A DNA stretch of 64,000 bases, taken from contig JAEOAD010000035.1 of NCBI GenBank assembly GCA_036365145.1, forward strand, positions 3,898,501-3,962,500, in the 5' to 3' direction. Numbering within the stretch: position 1 is the stretch's first letter; every line of letters starts with the position of its first letter. The stretch is from Orientallactaga sibirica. Taxonomy: Eukaryota; Chordata; Mammalia; Rodentia; Dipodidae. Under the pieces are notes generated by a model. It was not told the origin of the DNA. It worked only from the letters and a program-made list of their open reading frames with translations, and searched no databases. The translations under genes were made by a program, and so were the position numbers. Of this stretch, positions 53,401-64,000 are shown one piece after another.

Positions 53401-55188
53401 ACAGGTGTGTTGTAGGCCCAGTGCCCAGGTGCCTGAGCTGGCCGCCGTCCCCACTGCTGTGAGTGTTTTGTATCTGCTTTGCTCACTCGCTGACCTGCCC
53501 AGCCTCGGCAGACATTTGGGATTGTGAAGTCTGGTCTCAAGTCCGTCAAGGAAGGTAATGTTTCCTGATTGGTTCCCCACCCTCCCCAGTTATTCCTGTT
53601 GTAGGAAGGAAGGGATCCGACGAATTCAAGGAAGACTTGTGACTTTCACGGATGGGAGGCAGCTGAACACCAGCGTAGGAATGAAAGCTGGAATGTTGGG
53701 CTGCTGGACTTGATGTTGATGATTTTTCTCATATTTAGATGGAACTCTTGGGTTTGGTCTTAGACCTTAGGAGTCTAGAATTCTCTAGCAGAAATATAAG
53801 CAGGTTGTATAAATCAAGACAAGACTCTTAAGTGCAGTAGTGGGAAGAAATGACCCATAAGCAGTAGACCTAGCAGAACAGGAAACAGCACACGTCTCTC
53901 ATCTGAAGATGGGTGCAAGTGAATTTCCAACCATAAAGCCCATTAGAAGAAGAGAGTGAAGAGCTAAAAGTAGCCAATGATCCCAGCAAGCAAGATTCGG
54001 AATACTGAACTGTTTTACAAAATTAAAGGGCCGTTCATCTTATTTCTTGTGTCGATTAAGAAGCAAGAGAGGAGGTACTAAGAGACTTCAGTCACTCAGA
54101 TGGACAGTGAGTGGTAGAATTTGACTTTCATCTATGTCTGACAAGTGACAAACAGGTCATTGAGAATAATGGATAAGAGGAAGAAATGGACTAGTGCTTT
54201 TAGGCAACGCTCTGACACATTTTGACCGTCTCTCAGATTATTCTTCTGTCAAAGTACCCATGTGTTTGGGACCTGTAATGTAACATCAGCAGGGTAGCTG
54301 TTTATTCTGAGATCCCTGCATTGTGGAATATGGGAATTTTGCATCTACTTCCCGGATTCTATGTGATCCATCAGTGGGTTGAAAGGAAAACATTACTTCA
54401 AGTCTTTTGCTGTCAGTTGACAGAATAGCTCAACAGACTAGCTAAGACTCTCTGGCTTTTTACTTCACGTCTGGTGTCATGAAATCGGGTACATTGCAGT
54501 CACATTTAGAACCTTTGCATGTGAGAACATTCTGACGTTCAGAGCCACATTGTCTCTAGGGTGCTGAGACTTTTGACTGTGTTACCTTCGGTTTTGGAAG
54601 TGGTTCTTGGCTTCTACTTCTCATTCAACATCGTAGCCTGCTCCCTGTTGGCTTTTGATTTTAAGTGCCCTACTTGTAATCCTTTCAGGCTGAGAAAGAG
54701 TTGAGAAATCGGAAGTATTTTATGTTCCAGGCTGTAGGCCTTACGAGGTGATGACAGGGTTCTATAGGGATATCTGCTCTGTTTTTCCTATTGAAATCGG
54801 TGGCATATCTGCACGAGAGAGTTTAACAGGGGCAGAGAGCAAATGAAACTGCCTTTGAGATAAAGCTGGGAATGTGACAATAGTGATGTCAGCAGAGCTC
54901 AAAGAAGGTGGGAAGCAGGATGGAGGTAAAGGTAGGTATCTGTGCAAGAGAGAAAGGCAGAGATGACATGAAAGTAAAAAGAAAAAAACCAACAACCTAA
55001 TATATAAAATCAATTTGAGTAACCTTTAATGTAATACCAACAATATACTTTGTTGAATAGGCGTGAGTGATGGCCACTTTGGAAAGAGTCCAGTCCATGA
55101 GGGCTAGGACTGGGCTATGGACTGGGTTGGTGTTATTTAGTATCTTTTTGTAAGCATTGTTTTTCTTTTAAACCTACCTTTATTTTTG
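53401..55188. other. Unique sequence, 1.8 kb
   Basis: No confident repeat. Minus-strand frames at 53,277-53,580 overlap in two frames and have no domain. The block is repeat-poor, like 38-40 kb, but less AT-clustered. Confidence 0.4.
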
Positions 55189-55193
55189 ACCTC

Positions 55194-55522
55194 TGTGGTG
55201 GTTTGATTCAGGTGTCCCCCATAAACTTAGGTGTTCTGAATTCTAGGTTTCCAGCTGATGGAGATTTGGGAATTAACGCCTCCTGGAGGCAGTGTATTAT
55301 TGGGGGCAGGCTTATGGGTGTTATAGCAAGTTTCCCCTTGCCAGTTTTTGGCACACTCTCCTGGCCATCTGACGTTGGTCAGGAGGTGATGTCCACCCTC
55401 TGCTCATGCCATCATTTCCCCTGCCATCACAGAGCTTCCCCTTAAGTCTGTAAGCCAAAATAAACCCCAAAGCTGTTCTCCATCGGGTGATTTCTGCCAA
55501 CAATGCGAACCTGACTGCAACA
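55194..55522 (+). mobile_element. MaLR-type solo LTR, sense, perfect 5-bp TSD
   Basis: Starts TGTGGTGGTTTGATTCAGGT and ends GAACCTGACTGCAACA. GTAAGCCAAAATAAACCCCA gives the polyadenylation signal near 55,457. A perfect 5-bp TSD (ACCTC) lies at 55,189-55,193 and 55,523-55,527. It is 329 bp long and one of the best-preserved LTRs here. Confidence 0.93.
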
Positions 55523-55527
55523 ACCTC

Positions 55528-56077
55528 TTTGAAGATCCAACTTCAAGTTCTTTTACACAAAATTTCAATACATCTCATGAATGTTTTTGGTCCCTTTGTT
55601 ATTTCATACATGTAGCCAGCTAGATCACATGACATTCTATCTGAATTCCCCATTGTATTGTTAGAGGGATCTCTTACCATACCCTTTATTCACACGCTGT
55701 CTTCATAGCTAGAGTGGTGGTCCCTAGAAATGTATCCTAATGATCAATAAATGCAGTGGATTTTGGCTGAAAACCACATGACATGAAGCACTCATTGTTC
55801 TTGGATTTGACAACAAAGAAAGTGATTTCAATATTTCTGTCAACAGGCCTTCAATTGTCTAGAGATGGTATGATACTTAGTGCATCTCAAAAAATATTTG
55901 TTGGTCAGAACATACATTCATAGAGGACTAAATGTGCTTTCTGGTAGGAGATGACCATTAGCCCATGGGGAAAAAAACCAGGAATCCTTTGTCCTCCAGG
56001 AGCTAACACTTATAATCATGGGATTATAAATTTGTGTCTTTATTTGGGATAAGAAATAATTAAGTCATTCATGCCAA
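55528..56077. other. Unique sequence
   Basis: Nothing recognised. Confidence 0.45.
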
Positions 56078-56172
56078 GACACAGCACAGTATAAGCACAT
56101 AGGAGACATTTCTTAACACATGTGGATACATGGATCAACTCACAGGGATTCCGGTAGGTCTGGAAAAGCTGG
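56078..56172 (+). repeat. MIR/L2-like end, paired with 57,237
   Basis: GCACATAGGAGACATTTCTT and AACACATGTGGATACATGGA resemble the 3' end of MIR, but match the segment at 57,237-57,330 more closely than MIR itself. Confidence 0.5.
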
Positions 56173-56224
56173 ACTGGTTTCTACTCAGCATCTACCATAG
56201 TGAATGGGAATCACAACCGAGCAA

Positions 56225-56336
56225 TAGATCACTCCTTCTCACTTTTTCATAACCTTCCTTAACACCACTACAGCTGGGGATTAAGCATGCTAACAAGTGA
56301 GCCTATTGGGGGCATTTAATGTTCAAACCACCACAC
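56225..56336 (-). mobile_element. MaLR LTR fragment, antisense
   Basis: CATAACCTTCCTTAACACCA, AGCTGGGGATTAAGCATGCT and GTTCAAACCACCACA: only the 5' third of an ORR1-like LTR, reversed. Confidence 0.6.
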
Positions 56337-56629
56337 CTATATTTACTAATAGGCAGGTGAATCTTTCAGGAGGTTAGAACATGCAAAAATCCCCCAGTGG
56401 TTTTGCCCACACGGTGTTTGTGAGGGTTTCTTGAAGCATTTGCTGTGGGTCTGATGTCCTATGAAAGCCGTATTGGAAAGTCGTATCTGATGGTCTCAGG
56501 CTCCTGTGCAAGTTAGGAAACCCAGACAAGGAGGGACTTAAGGATTTTCTGAAGGGTGTGAAGACAGCGCAGAGGTGCTGGGACCAGAAGCCACCTCTTC
56601 ATCTACTGAGTGGATGCTCTTTCTGTGCA

Positions 56630-56633
56630 TTCT

Positions 56634-56670
<37 letters not shown>

Positions 56671-56803
56671 AGGTAGGGTCTTAATCTAGCCCAGGCTGAT
56701 CTAGAATTCACTATGTAGTCTCAGGTTGGGCTCGAACTCACAGGGATCCTCCTACCTCTGCCTTCCCAGCGCTGGGATTAGAAGTGTGCTCCACCACACC
56801 CTG
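56630..56803 (-). mobile_element. B1 SINE, antisense
   Basis: A T run of about 30, GAGGTAGGGTCTTAATCTAG and GCTGGGATTAGAAGTGTGCT. TSD TTCTGTGCA at 56,621-56,629 and 56,804-56,812. Confidence 0.94.
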
Positions 56804-56812
56804 TTCTGTGCA

Positions 56813-58750
56813 CCTTTCTTATTCCTGTCCTTTCTGAGTTCCTTTCCCCCACCTGAGTGGCTTAGACTTCCTGATAGCTCTTTAAGTTTTCCATAACCAT
56901 TCCCATCGTTTTGGAATAGTAATAGTTGCCTTTTTCCTTATATTCCCATTGGATCTTTCCCTCCAATGCTGACAAGTGGAGCCTTAAAACCAGCTTTAAA
57001 CAAAACTGTCTGGGGGGAGGCTGCGACCTTCTCCACTGCTGAATCATTGTGAAGAAGGGTCTCTTGTGACTCAGCTCCATGTCCTTTCTGTCTCCCCCTG
57101 CACTGCTCTCCAGCTTCACTCGCCTGAGCTCCTCAGTATAGGATTGGTTTGAGCTTTTGGATCAAACCAGTTAGTGTTTACTCTGAATTCAACATTTCTA
57201 TGCAGTTCTCAGCCGGCTGCAAGAACTTATATATATTCCAAAACAAGGCACAATGTGAGTACATAGGAGACAGTTCTTAACATGTGTGGATGCATGGATT
57301 GGTCCACCAGACCTCACATAGATCTGGAACTCAGACAGTTCCTGACAAATAGGGGGCCCTCCTCTTATCCTACCACTGCCATCCAAATTGCCATGGGATC
57401 TGTTGCAGTCCTTTGAATTCTTCTCAATACCATGTCAGGCTATGAATTGTGCTACAGTCACTGTAGTAAACACAAATCTGTGACCAGGTAATAAGAATGA
57501 AAGTTGGCAAAAAGTTTTTTTTGAATAAAAACAAGTTTTGGATCAATTAGTTTACTAAATAATTACAAACATTTTGAGTTGCTGGGACACCAAAAACATG
57601 ACGAGACAATATACTTTACTTTGGTTATATCTAAATATATTCAGCTGATGAATTTTAAGGGATTTTTTTATTAGAGGAACTATAAATTGAATGAACTTTT
57701 ATTTTTATTTGTTTGCCACCCCTCTTGCCCCTCTCTAATTACAGAGTCTACCTTCTTCCATCCCAAGTTGCAATAACATCAAGGTCAAATAAGCTGTTAT
57801 ATATATAAATAGAACTGTGAATTATTTTAATCAAGTGAGTTGCTTAACAGGTAAAATTAAGTTGACCTTTAGGAGGATGGGATGAAATTTATCCACTAGT
57901 ATAATTGCTGGAGATAAATGATCTGATGGAGGAAAAGGAGATCATATCTTTATCAGGCCTTCCCACCCCCCACTCCAAGCAAGTCTAAAAATTTGGCCTT
58001 CAATCTCTGTAAAAGAGAAAGAAATAATAATAATAAAAAAGACTTCCATATAGCCTGGCTTTTTATGTAATCCCTTACTTCCCTTCGGAGGAAGGTTCTA
58101 TTCATTGGCTAGGTCCAACAAGAGACACATTTAATTGCCAATTCTTTGTCTTTGCATTTTTTCATGTTATATTTATGATTATGAAAGCTTGTTTAAAACA
58201 TTATGGCTGAAAAATGTAGTCAAATGTATTGAAGCTCTTAAGGAACTTTAATAGGCTATCAAAAAAACAGTGAAGATTTATTCAATGTCTCCCTTCCAGG
58301 AGGATATATTGTTGGTTCAGCTGCAACTTCTTAACTTTGCCATATTTTATATGCTTTGGCCATCATGTATTGCCACCAGGCCAGTTGCATGGTGTGATTT
58401 AAAATGTGTTCTGATTAAGTATACAGAAGTGGTTCTGTTCCCCAATGGAGGAAGGAGAGAAACATCATAAATATACATTGTTTAAGTGTAAATTCTACTT
58501 CACACTCACAGGCTAGGTTGTACCTGCATGTTTTATGCTCTGTTGGTACTTTAAAAAAAAATCATTTAAATTGGGGGGCATTTCTAGGGATCTCACCAAG
58601 AGCTGCAAGGACCTACTTAGAATTTTTTCCTTAGGATATTTCACAGGGGCAGAATCAGATGCTGACAGGAAGTCAGTGTAAAGTATGAAGCTCTCCAAGT
58701 CACTTCCTATTGAATCACACACAATGGGCTTGAATATTGACTTTGCTTTC
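56813..58750. other. Unique sequence, AT-rich, 1.9 kb
   Basis: Apart from the MIR-like segment at 57,237 and a (ATA)n patch near 58,025, no repeat is seen. CTTTGTCTTTGCAT (58,144-58,157) places a SOX-like and an octamer-like word side by side. Small frames only (66-85 codons). Any regulatory role is speculative. Confidence 0.35.
57237..57330 (+). repeat. MIR/L2-like end, paired with 56,078
   Basis: GTACATAGGAGACAGTTCTT and AACATGTGTGGATGCATGGA; similarity to 56,078-56,172 extends into CTCACA...TCTGGA-type text. Confidence 0.5.
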
Positions 58751-59109
58751 TGTCATGGTTTGAATGCAAAATCTCTTTTGTAGGCTTATGTGTCTGAACA
58801 CTTGGTCCTTAGCTGGTAGCTATTTTGGGGGCGGTGATGAAGCTTTTGGACATGTTACCTAGCTGGTTGATGTAAGGATGTCGAGGCAGGTTGTAAGACT
58901 AGTCCCACTTATGGCCTGACCTCTACTTCCTTATCCACCAAGGCAATCACAACAAACTGCTTCACATTCTCATTCTTGTCCCAGCCAACATGCGTTCCCC
59001 ACCATTGTGGGCTATATCCCTCTAACCATGAGCTAAAACAAATCATTCCTCCCTTAGGGTTCTTCTTGTCAGGTGTTTGGTCACAGTGGTGAGAAGAGTA
59101 ACCAACACA
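58751..59109 (+). mobile_element. MaLR (ORR1-like) LTR, sense
   Basis: Starts TGTCATGGTTTGAATGCAAA, continues GTGTCTGAACACTTGGTCCT and TTCTTCTTGTCAGGTGTTTG, and ends GAGTAACCAACACA. TG...CA ends; no matching 5-mers at the edges. Confidence 0.8.
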
Positions 59110-59209
59110 ATTCTGTCTAGTGGTATCACTGGTAACAGAAAAGAAGTGTTTTTTTTTGGGGGGGGGAGTACTATATAAGTTAAATGATGTTAAAAAGCTT
59201 TCAGATCTT

Positions 59210-59392
59210 AGCTGGGTGTGGTGGCGCACGCCTTTAATCCCAGCACTCGGGAGGCAGAGGTAGGAGGATAGCCCTGAGTTCGAGGCTACCCTGAGACTAC
59301 ATAGTTAGTTCCAGGTCAGCCTGGGCCAGAGTGAGACCCTACCTTGAAAATGAAAAAAAAAAAAAAAAAAAACAAACCAAAAACAAAAACCA
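59210..59392 (+). mobile_element. B1 SINE, sense
   Basis: AGCTGGGTGTGGTGGCGCAC, CCTTTAATCCCAGCACTCGG, GAGTGAGACCCTACC and a long A-rich tail. A perfect 11-bp TSD (TTTCAGATCTT) lies at 59,199-59,209 and 59,393-59,403. Confidence 0.97.
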
Positions 59393-59403
59393 TTTCAGAT
59401 CTT

Positions 59404-61097
59404 TAAAGGTTAAAAATGTTAAGCTTCAGTTTTTCTCAGTCCACACATGACCCAATGATTGAGCACCTAAGCATCTTAAGAACTGACCTGCTGGTGGGAC
59501 CCCAAAGTAGCCCACACCTTCATAATGTTCCCCACCTGGTGGAGTGAGGAGCAAGTGAATGATCATAGACAATATGGAAAGCCCAGAGTAGGCTTAAGGG
59601 AGCTTTGGGAGCATAAAAAGTGCAGTTAACTTAAAGGACTAGGTGTCGGTAGTTTGGGTGAATGCAGGAGGAGACAGCCTTGAGCTTATGTTGTGGGGTG
59701 CCCAAGATGACGCATAGATGGAGGCAAGAGTGGGGCTGGGGCTGAGGATGTTCCTGACACATGCATCCATGTGCACCACATGTACAGTGATGGCATCAGA
59801 GGACCATGAGCTTGGGAGGGATGGCATGGGGAACATAAGCTTCCAGTGATGACGGAAGACAGAGGCCAGGTGCTGGGTCATGAAGGACGACGTGTGTGAC
59901 GATGGGTACTATGTGCATCAGGGCATCATCAATGGCGTGCTTTCTCCAGTCATCACAGGGTGATGGGAGCATCTGTTCCCGGGCTACTGCTGAGAGCTCA
60001 TCTGGTTTGATTAAAGATCCATTATTCATGCCAGAAACAAGAGATTAGGCAGTGTTCTCTTGTAAGCAAGGAGGATCCGGAACCTGGGACGCACATGGAA
60101 AGAAGCCATTTGAGGACCACACTTGGAGCATAAGCTGCTGGCGACAGTCCAGACACTGCCACTAAACTCCCCCCCCCCAGGGGAGAAGAGGAAGCATCAG
60201 AAATGTAGCTTCTGACAGGCAGATCTTGCTGGGTAACAAGGCTCTGGGGAGGTAGATGCTTCTTTAAAACCCAGGAATGAGGCTGTTCTGAAAAGGGGAT
60301 GGCAGTCAAGGTACAGATGCAGGAAAGCAGGCAAAGATGGCTGCAGACTGAGCAAGCTCTGGGGCGTTTTGGACCTTGCAGCCCTTTATCCACCTTTTCT
60401 CTATCCCCCCCACCCTCGGGGCTGTTGCCGTGTTACTTCCAGCTTTTAGAGCTCATGAGTTATGGCTGGTGGTTGCTTCCAAGCACATTGCATTCTTCTT
60501 TAATTAGACAGGTTCCTACTACGAGAGTACAGACCTGCTTGCAAGACATTTGGCACCAGGGCAGGTATAAATCCCTCAGCAAACTCCCCGCACACCATTC
60601 CTAGGATGTAACACATACTTTGCCAGCAGCCAGACATTGTCCTCTGGCTCTAAGTCCTACCCACCACCCCTCTCCCTGCACACACCCGGAGGACATGGAC
60701 TTTTGTGGGGCACATTTTATTTTATTTTATTTTATTTTTGCCAGTCTCACTGACACTTTTATGGTCTAGAAAAAAAGTGAAGAAATAATTTTGCCTCCAT
60801 CTTAGTCTAGGACACCAGGTTGTTGAAAAAAAAAATGAAGTTTTGTGCATTCAAATGTGTATTCAGAGGTTTTCTATGATGCCTAAGGATGTAGCTAAAT
60901 CACCAAGCTGGTGCTGCAGTGACTAAAACTGATACCCTCCCCCACTCCCGAACCAAAATACCTGGAAACTTAAGCTTGGATAAGTTAGAGAGAGAGGAAG
61001 ACCCTTATTTCCTGTAGATGTTGACCAATTCTTGTGTGGTCCTGCTACAATGACACCAACTGCTGCTTTCTAGCCTCTCTTGTGTCTTTCCATCCCC
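59404..61097. other. Unique sequence, 1.7 kb, with a CpG-containing patch
   Basis: No repeats except a (TTTTA)n run at 60,714-60,738. Within 59,690-59,990 about seven CpGs occur, more than in nearby DNA. Overlapping minus-strand frames there (77 and 80 codons, 59,639-60,029) could be a decayed coding segment, but I recognise no family. The 123-codon minus frame at 60,022-60,393 is also unassigned. Confidence 0.3.
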
Positions 61098-61103
61098 TTT
61101 TGA

Positions 61104-61143
<40 letters not shown>
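61098..61143. repeat. (CT)n microsatellite
   Basis: About 23 CT units. Confidence 0.96.
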
Positions 61144-61146
<3 letters not shown>

Positions 61147-61612
61147 GGGATGGATGCACTGTGGGAACTTTCTAGAGCTCTTCATGAGCTTTGGAATTAT
61201 CCTCTTTCTCCCACGAGGCTTATGGTAGAAAGAGAAATACTAGAAAGGATTTTTCTCTTGCAAGATAGCTTCAAGGTTACAGTCAAGATATTAATAAAGG
61301 GAGCCAGGGGCCAGAACAGGAGGTGAGAGAAGTAATCAGGAGCCGGCACCCACAGGTTCCTGTATCAAGTTTCCCTTGGCACAGCATTCCTGGCCTTGGC
61401 TCTTTTGCCACCTGAGATGTCTGTTTCTCTCCCAGCCAGCTTGGCCACCTGTGCCTCCAGGATGGGGTCCCTTGTGCTCAGTCCGGGTGTGGTTCCTAAA
61501 TTCTCCCTTTCTACTGTATCTTCTCCATCCTCTTTCACATCTGGTCAGTTATTTTCATCAGACTAACATGTTATTTCTTTCTTTTCTTTTTTAAATCCTT
61601 TGTCTGTGTAAG
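61144..61612. other. Unique sequence
   Basis: Nothing recognised. Confidence 0.5.
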
Positions 61613-61880
61613 TGTATGTGTCTGCTAGCCAGAGGACCACCTTGGGTGACGTCCTCAGGAGTGCTGTCCATCTCCTTTGAAATAGGGTCTCTTGTTAGAC
61701 TACATTACTTGGCCAGTGACCCCTATCCCAGGGATCCACCTGTCTCCACCTCTCTAGTGCTGGCATTAGAGGCATGCACCAACACACTTGGCATTTTATG
61801 CAGGTTCTGGGGATAGAATTCAGGCCCTCATGCTAGCAAGGGAGGCATTTTACTGACTGAACTACCTCCATAGCACCTTA
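61613..61880 (-). mobile_element. B4-type composite SINE, antisense
   Basis: GCTAGCCAGAGGACCACCTT, CTAGTGCTGGCATTAGAGGC (B1 part), CTGGGGATAGAATTCAGGCC and ACTGACTGAACTACCTCCAT. Confidence 0.7.
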
Positions 61881-62029
61881 AGTAATCCTTTGACATAACC
61901 ATTCTCCTTCAACTAGCATCCCATTTCTCTTGCTTGCACCAGCAGAAAATCTCCCTGAAGTTTTATGTCTTATCTCCTAGCTGCCTAAAGTGGCTTCCTC
62001 TTGTGATCTCCGTCTTTTTTTCTTCCATA

Positions 62030-62125
62030 TAATTTTATTTTTTCAAATTTAATTCTTTTTAGTTGGCATAAATAAATTTAGTTATCATTCATCCTGTCAT
62101 TTTCAAAAATAATTTGATTTAGTTG
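62030..62125 (-). mobile_element. L1 3' end, antisense, short
   Basis: TTTTTAGTTGGCATAAATAA, TCATTCATCCTGTCATTTTC and AAAAATAATTTGATTTAGTT closely follow 18,955-19,020. The same L1 subfamily, cut to about 100 bp. Confidence 0.7.
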
Positions 62126-62174
62126 ATCTTGAGACCCACTCCAGTGAGACTTTCTCTCCTCTACTGCAACCAGC

Positions 62175-62240
62175 TTAAAAAAATATATTTTATTTATTTA
62201 TTTAAGAGACAGAGAGAGAAAGAGAGAGAGAAAAAGAGGA

Positions 62241-62280
<40 letters not shown>

Positions 62281-62431
62281 ACTAGTGTACTAGGACCTTC
62301 AGCCACTGCAAACAAAGTCAAGACACATGTGCCACTTGTGCATATGACTTTACATGGGTGCTGGGGAATTGAACCTTAGTCTTTTGGCTTTGCAGGCAAG
62401 AGCCTTAAATGCTAAGCCATCCCTCCAGCCT
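62175..62431 (-). mobile_element. tSINE with expanded (GA)n, antisense
   Basis: TTTATTTATTTATTTAAGAG, about 80 bp of GA-rich repeat, CAGCCACTGCAAACAAAGTC, GGGGAATTGAACCTTAGTC and AAGCCATCCCTCCAGCC. Confidence 0.93.
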
Positions 62432-62796
62432 CCTATCCTGCTTTTGTCAACAGCACTCACAATGTCCATTTCCACAACCTCAGCAGCAGGATTTCCCCTT
62501 GATTTATCAATCTCTCTTGGTGTTGTTCTAAGAACACTGGCTATTCTGTCACAGTCTCCTTGGAATGCTTATCCTTTCCTCTTTGCCTCTGAACTTTGGT
62601 GTGACCACGGCTCAGTACATAAACCCCACTTCCTCCCCCACCTGTCCCTAGTCACTTGCTGAACCCATTCAGACTCTTAGCTTTAACTATCATGAGTGCT
62701 TATGACTAGCAAATGTATGTACCCAACTGAGTGCTTTTTCCTGAACTTCCAGACTTCTGCACTCAAACCTTTTTCTCTGCATCTTTACCTGAATGT

Positions 62797-62800
<4 letters not shown>
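62432..62800. other. Unique sequence
   Basis: Nothing recognised. Confidence 0.5.

Positions 62801-62852
<52 letters not shown>
62801..62852. repeat. (CA)n microsatellite
   Basis: About 26 CA units, directly followed by an LTR. Confidence 0.97.
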
Positions 62853-62853
<1 letters not shown>

Positions 62854-62854
62854 C

Positions 62855-63265
62855 TGTTGCAGTTGGCTCCTCATTGCTGGGACAAACATCCAACCAGACA
62901 CAGCTTATGGGAGGAAAGGGTGTATTTCAGGCTTACACAATCCAGGGGAGACTGCATCAGTGGCTGAAGAAGCTACTTACTTCCATGGATCCAAGCAGAA
63001 AGAAAAAAAACCTGCAGCAAGCAAACCACAACACCAGCAAACCAAACAGCCAGACCCCCAAATGCTCTGAGCACACCTACTAGGGCTGGACTGAAGATCC
63101 ACCCCTGAACACACCTTAGAGCTAGACTCCAGGATCCATCCCCCAGTGGCAGGCCCCCATGTAGCAGGGATCGATCTGCTTGGGGTTGCAGTAGGAAGTT
63201 TAAACAAAAATGACAAAGTCTATGGGGCCATACGTTTGAACTGTCACATTCAAACTACCAAACTA
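62855..63265 (-). mobile_element. MaLR-type LTR, antisense
   Basis: TGTTGCAGTTGGCTCCTCAT, GCTTATGGGAGGAAAGGGTG, CAATCCAGGGGAGACTGCAT and GGGGCCATACGTTTGAACTG. Same subfamily as 25,722. The distal end has an extra CATTCAAACTACCAAAC, a second copy of the terminal phrase. Confidence 0.75.
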
Positions 63266-63861
63266 TCCAAAGGTCACCTGCTTTTCACCTTAAACTTTCC
63301 CACAGTTCTTCTCATCTGAGCTGATGGCATCTTTATCCCTATAGTTGTTCAGGTGAAAAGCATTGCCACCAGATCTGCACCTCTTTACCTCCCATATCCA
63401 GCCTATCTTCACAATAATCTCCATGATCCAGTTCGCTTTCAGCACTGCTGCAGTTTTGGTCCAAGCACTGGTACTTCTACCGATTTTGCTCATAGATTTT
63501 CTAACTGATCACTCGGCTTCCCCGTAGGTCCCTAGTAGTTTTTACTCAATACTGCATGAAGAGCAATCCTACAAAATTCATGGTTAGCTCATGTCAGTGC
63601 TCTCTGCCAAGGTCTCCATTATTTTCCCATCTGCCTTAGGCTCCAACAGCTTCTATAACGGCAGGCTTAGGAACAATAGGTTTTCTCAGTGTTCTCTCAG
63701 CAGGGAATCCAAGATGATGCATTCAATGTCTAATAGGAGTCTGTTCCTTTGGGGGCACCTTTTCCTTGCGGCCTCACTTGGTGGCAAGGAATAAATTAGC
63801 TTTCTTGGGATTTTTTTTTTTTTTTGAGATAAGCCCAACAGACTAGCCCCCTTTTGCTGTT
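63266..63861. other. Unique sequence
   Basis: T run at 63,812-63,825. Short frames only. Nothing recognised. Confidence 0.45.
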
Positions 63862-64000
63862 TTTTTTTTTTTTTTTTTTTGAGGTAGGGTCTCACTCTAG
63901 CTCAGGCTGACCTGGAATTCAGTATGGAGTCTCAGAGTGGCCTTGAACTCACAGTGATTCTCCTACCTCTGCCTCCTGAATGCTGGGATTAAAGGCGTGC
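63862..64000 (-). mobile_element. B1 SINE, antisense, cut by window end
   Basis: T-rich tail, GAGGTAGGGTCTCACTCTAG, CTGACCTGGAATTCAGTATG and GCTGGGATTAAAGGCGTGC to the last base. Confidence 0.95.

Overview
This is a stretch of rodent nuclear DNA. I find no protein-coding gene, tRNA or rRNA gene, CpG island or CRISPR array that I can support. The repeats show it is a rodent: monomeric B1 SINEs, ID elements, B4-type ID+B1 composites, ORR1/MT-like MaLR LTRs and ancient MIR are all present. The most abundant SINE has a tRNA-like head with Pol III boxes, a body with the phrase CCAGATGCACAA, a CT-rich segment and an (AAAT)n tail. I associate this element, and the local B1 variant, with jerboas (Dipodidae, for example Jaculus). 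That species call is from memory and only moderately certain.

Layout. Positions 1-26 kb are intergenic or intronic sequence full of SINEs, MaLR/ERVL LTRs, microsatellites and a 540-bp polypyrimidine tract at 6.5-7.1 kb. From 18.9 to 20.2 kb lies an antisense L1 3' end with two later SINE insertions. A minisatellite of about 92 units of 40-41 bp fills 26,318-30,050; its seed appears to be the end of an ancient DNA transposon just upstream. From 30 to 38 kb SINEs are dense and an L1 ORF2 relic is split by a B1. From 38.1 to 40.2 kb there is about 2.1 kb with almost no recognisable repeats, the best candidate here for conserved non-coding DNA. From 40 to 64 kb repeats alternate with unique sequence at 51.6-52.7, 53.4-55.2, 56.8-58.7 and 59.4-61.1 kb.

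Many insertions can be dated relative to each other. I found target-site duplications (TSDs) for most young SINEs, matching 5-bp TSDs for three MaLR LTRs (10,688-11,034; 25,722-26,077; 55,194-55,522), and nested cases (LTR in LTR at 8.9-9.8 kb, B1 in L1 at 34.8 kb, tRNA-SINE in an LTR-like element at 42.5 kb). No set of genes works together here, and I see no undescribed biological system. The observations most worth a second look are the minisatellite with its linked variants and apparent transposon origin, a SINE whose two tails face each other inside one TSD, a perfect 15-bp hairpin at 16.0 kb, an LTR-like element with enhancer-like direct repeats at 11.3-11.5 kb, and the repeat-poor block at 38-40 kb. 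Repeat family names were assigned by eye and not by database search.
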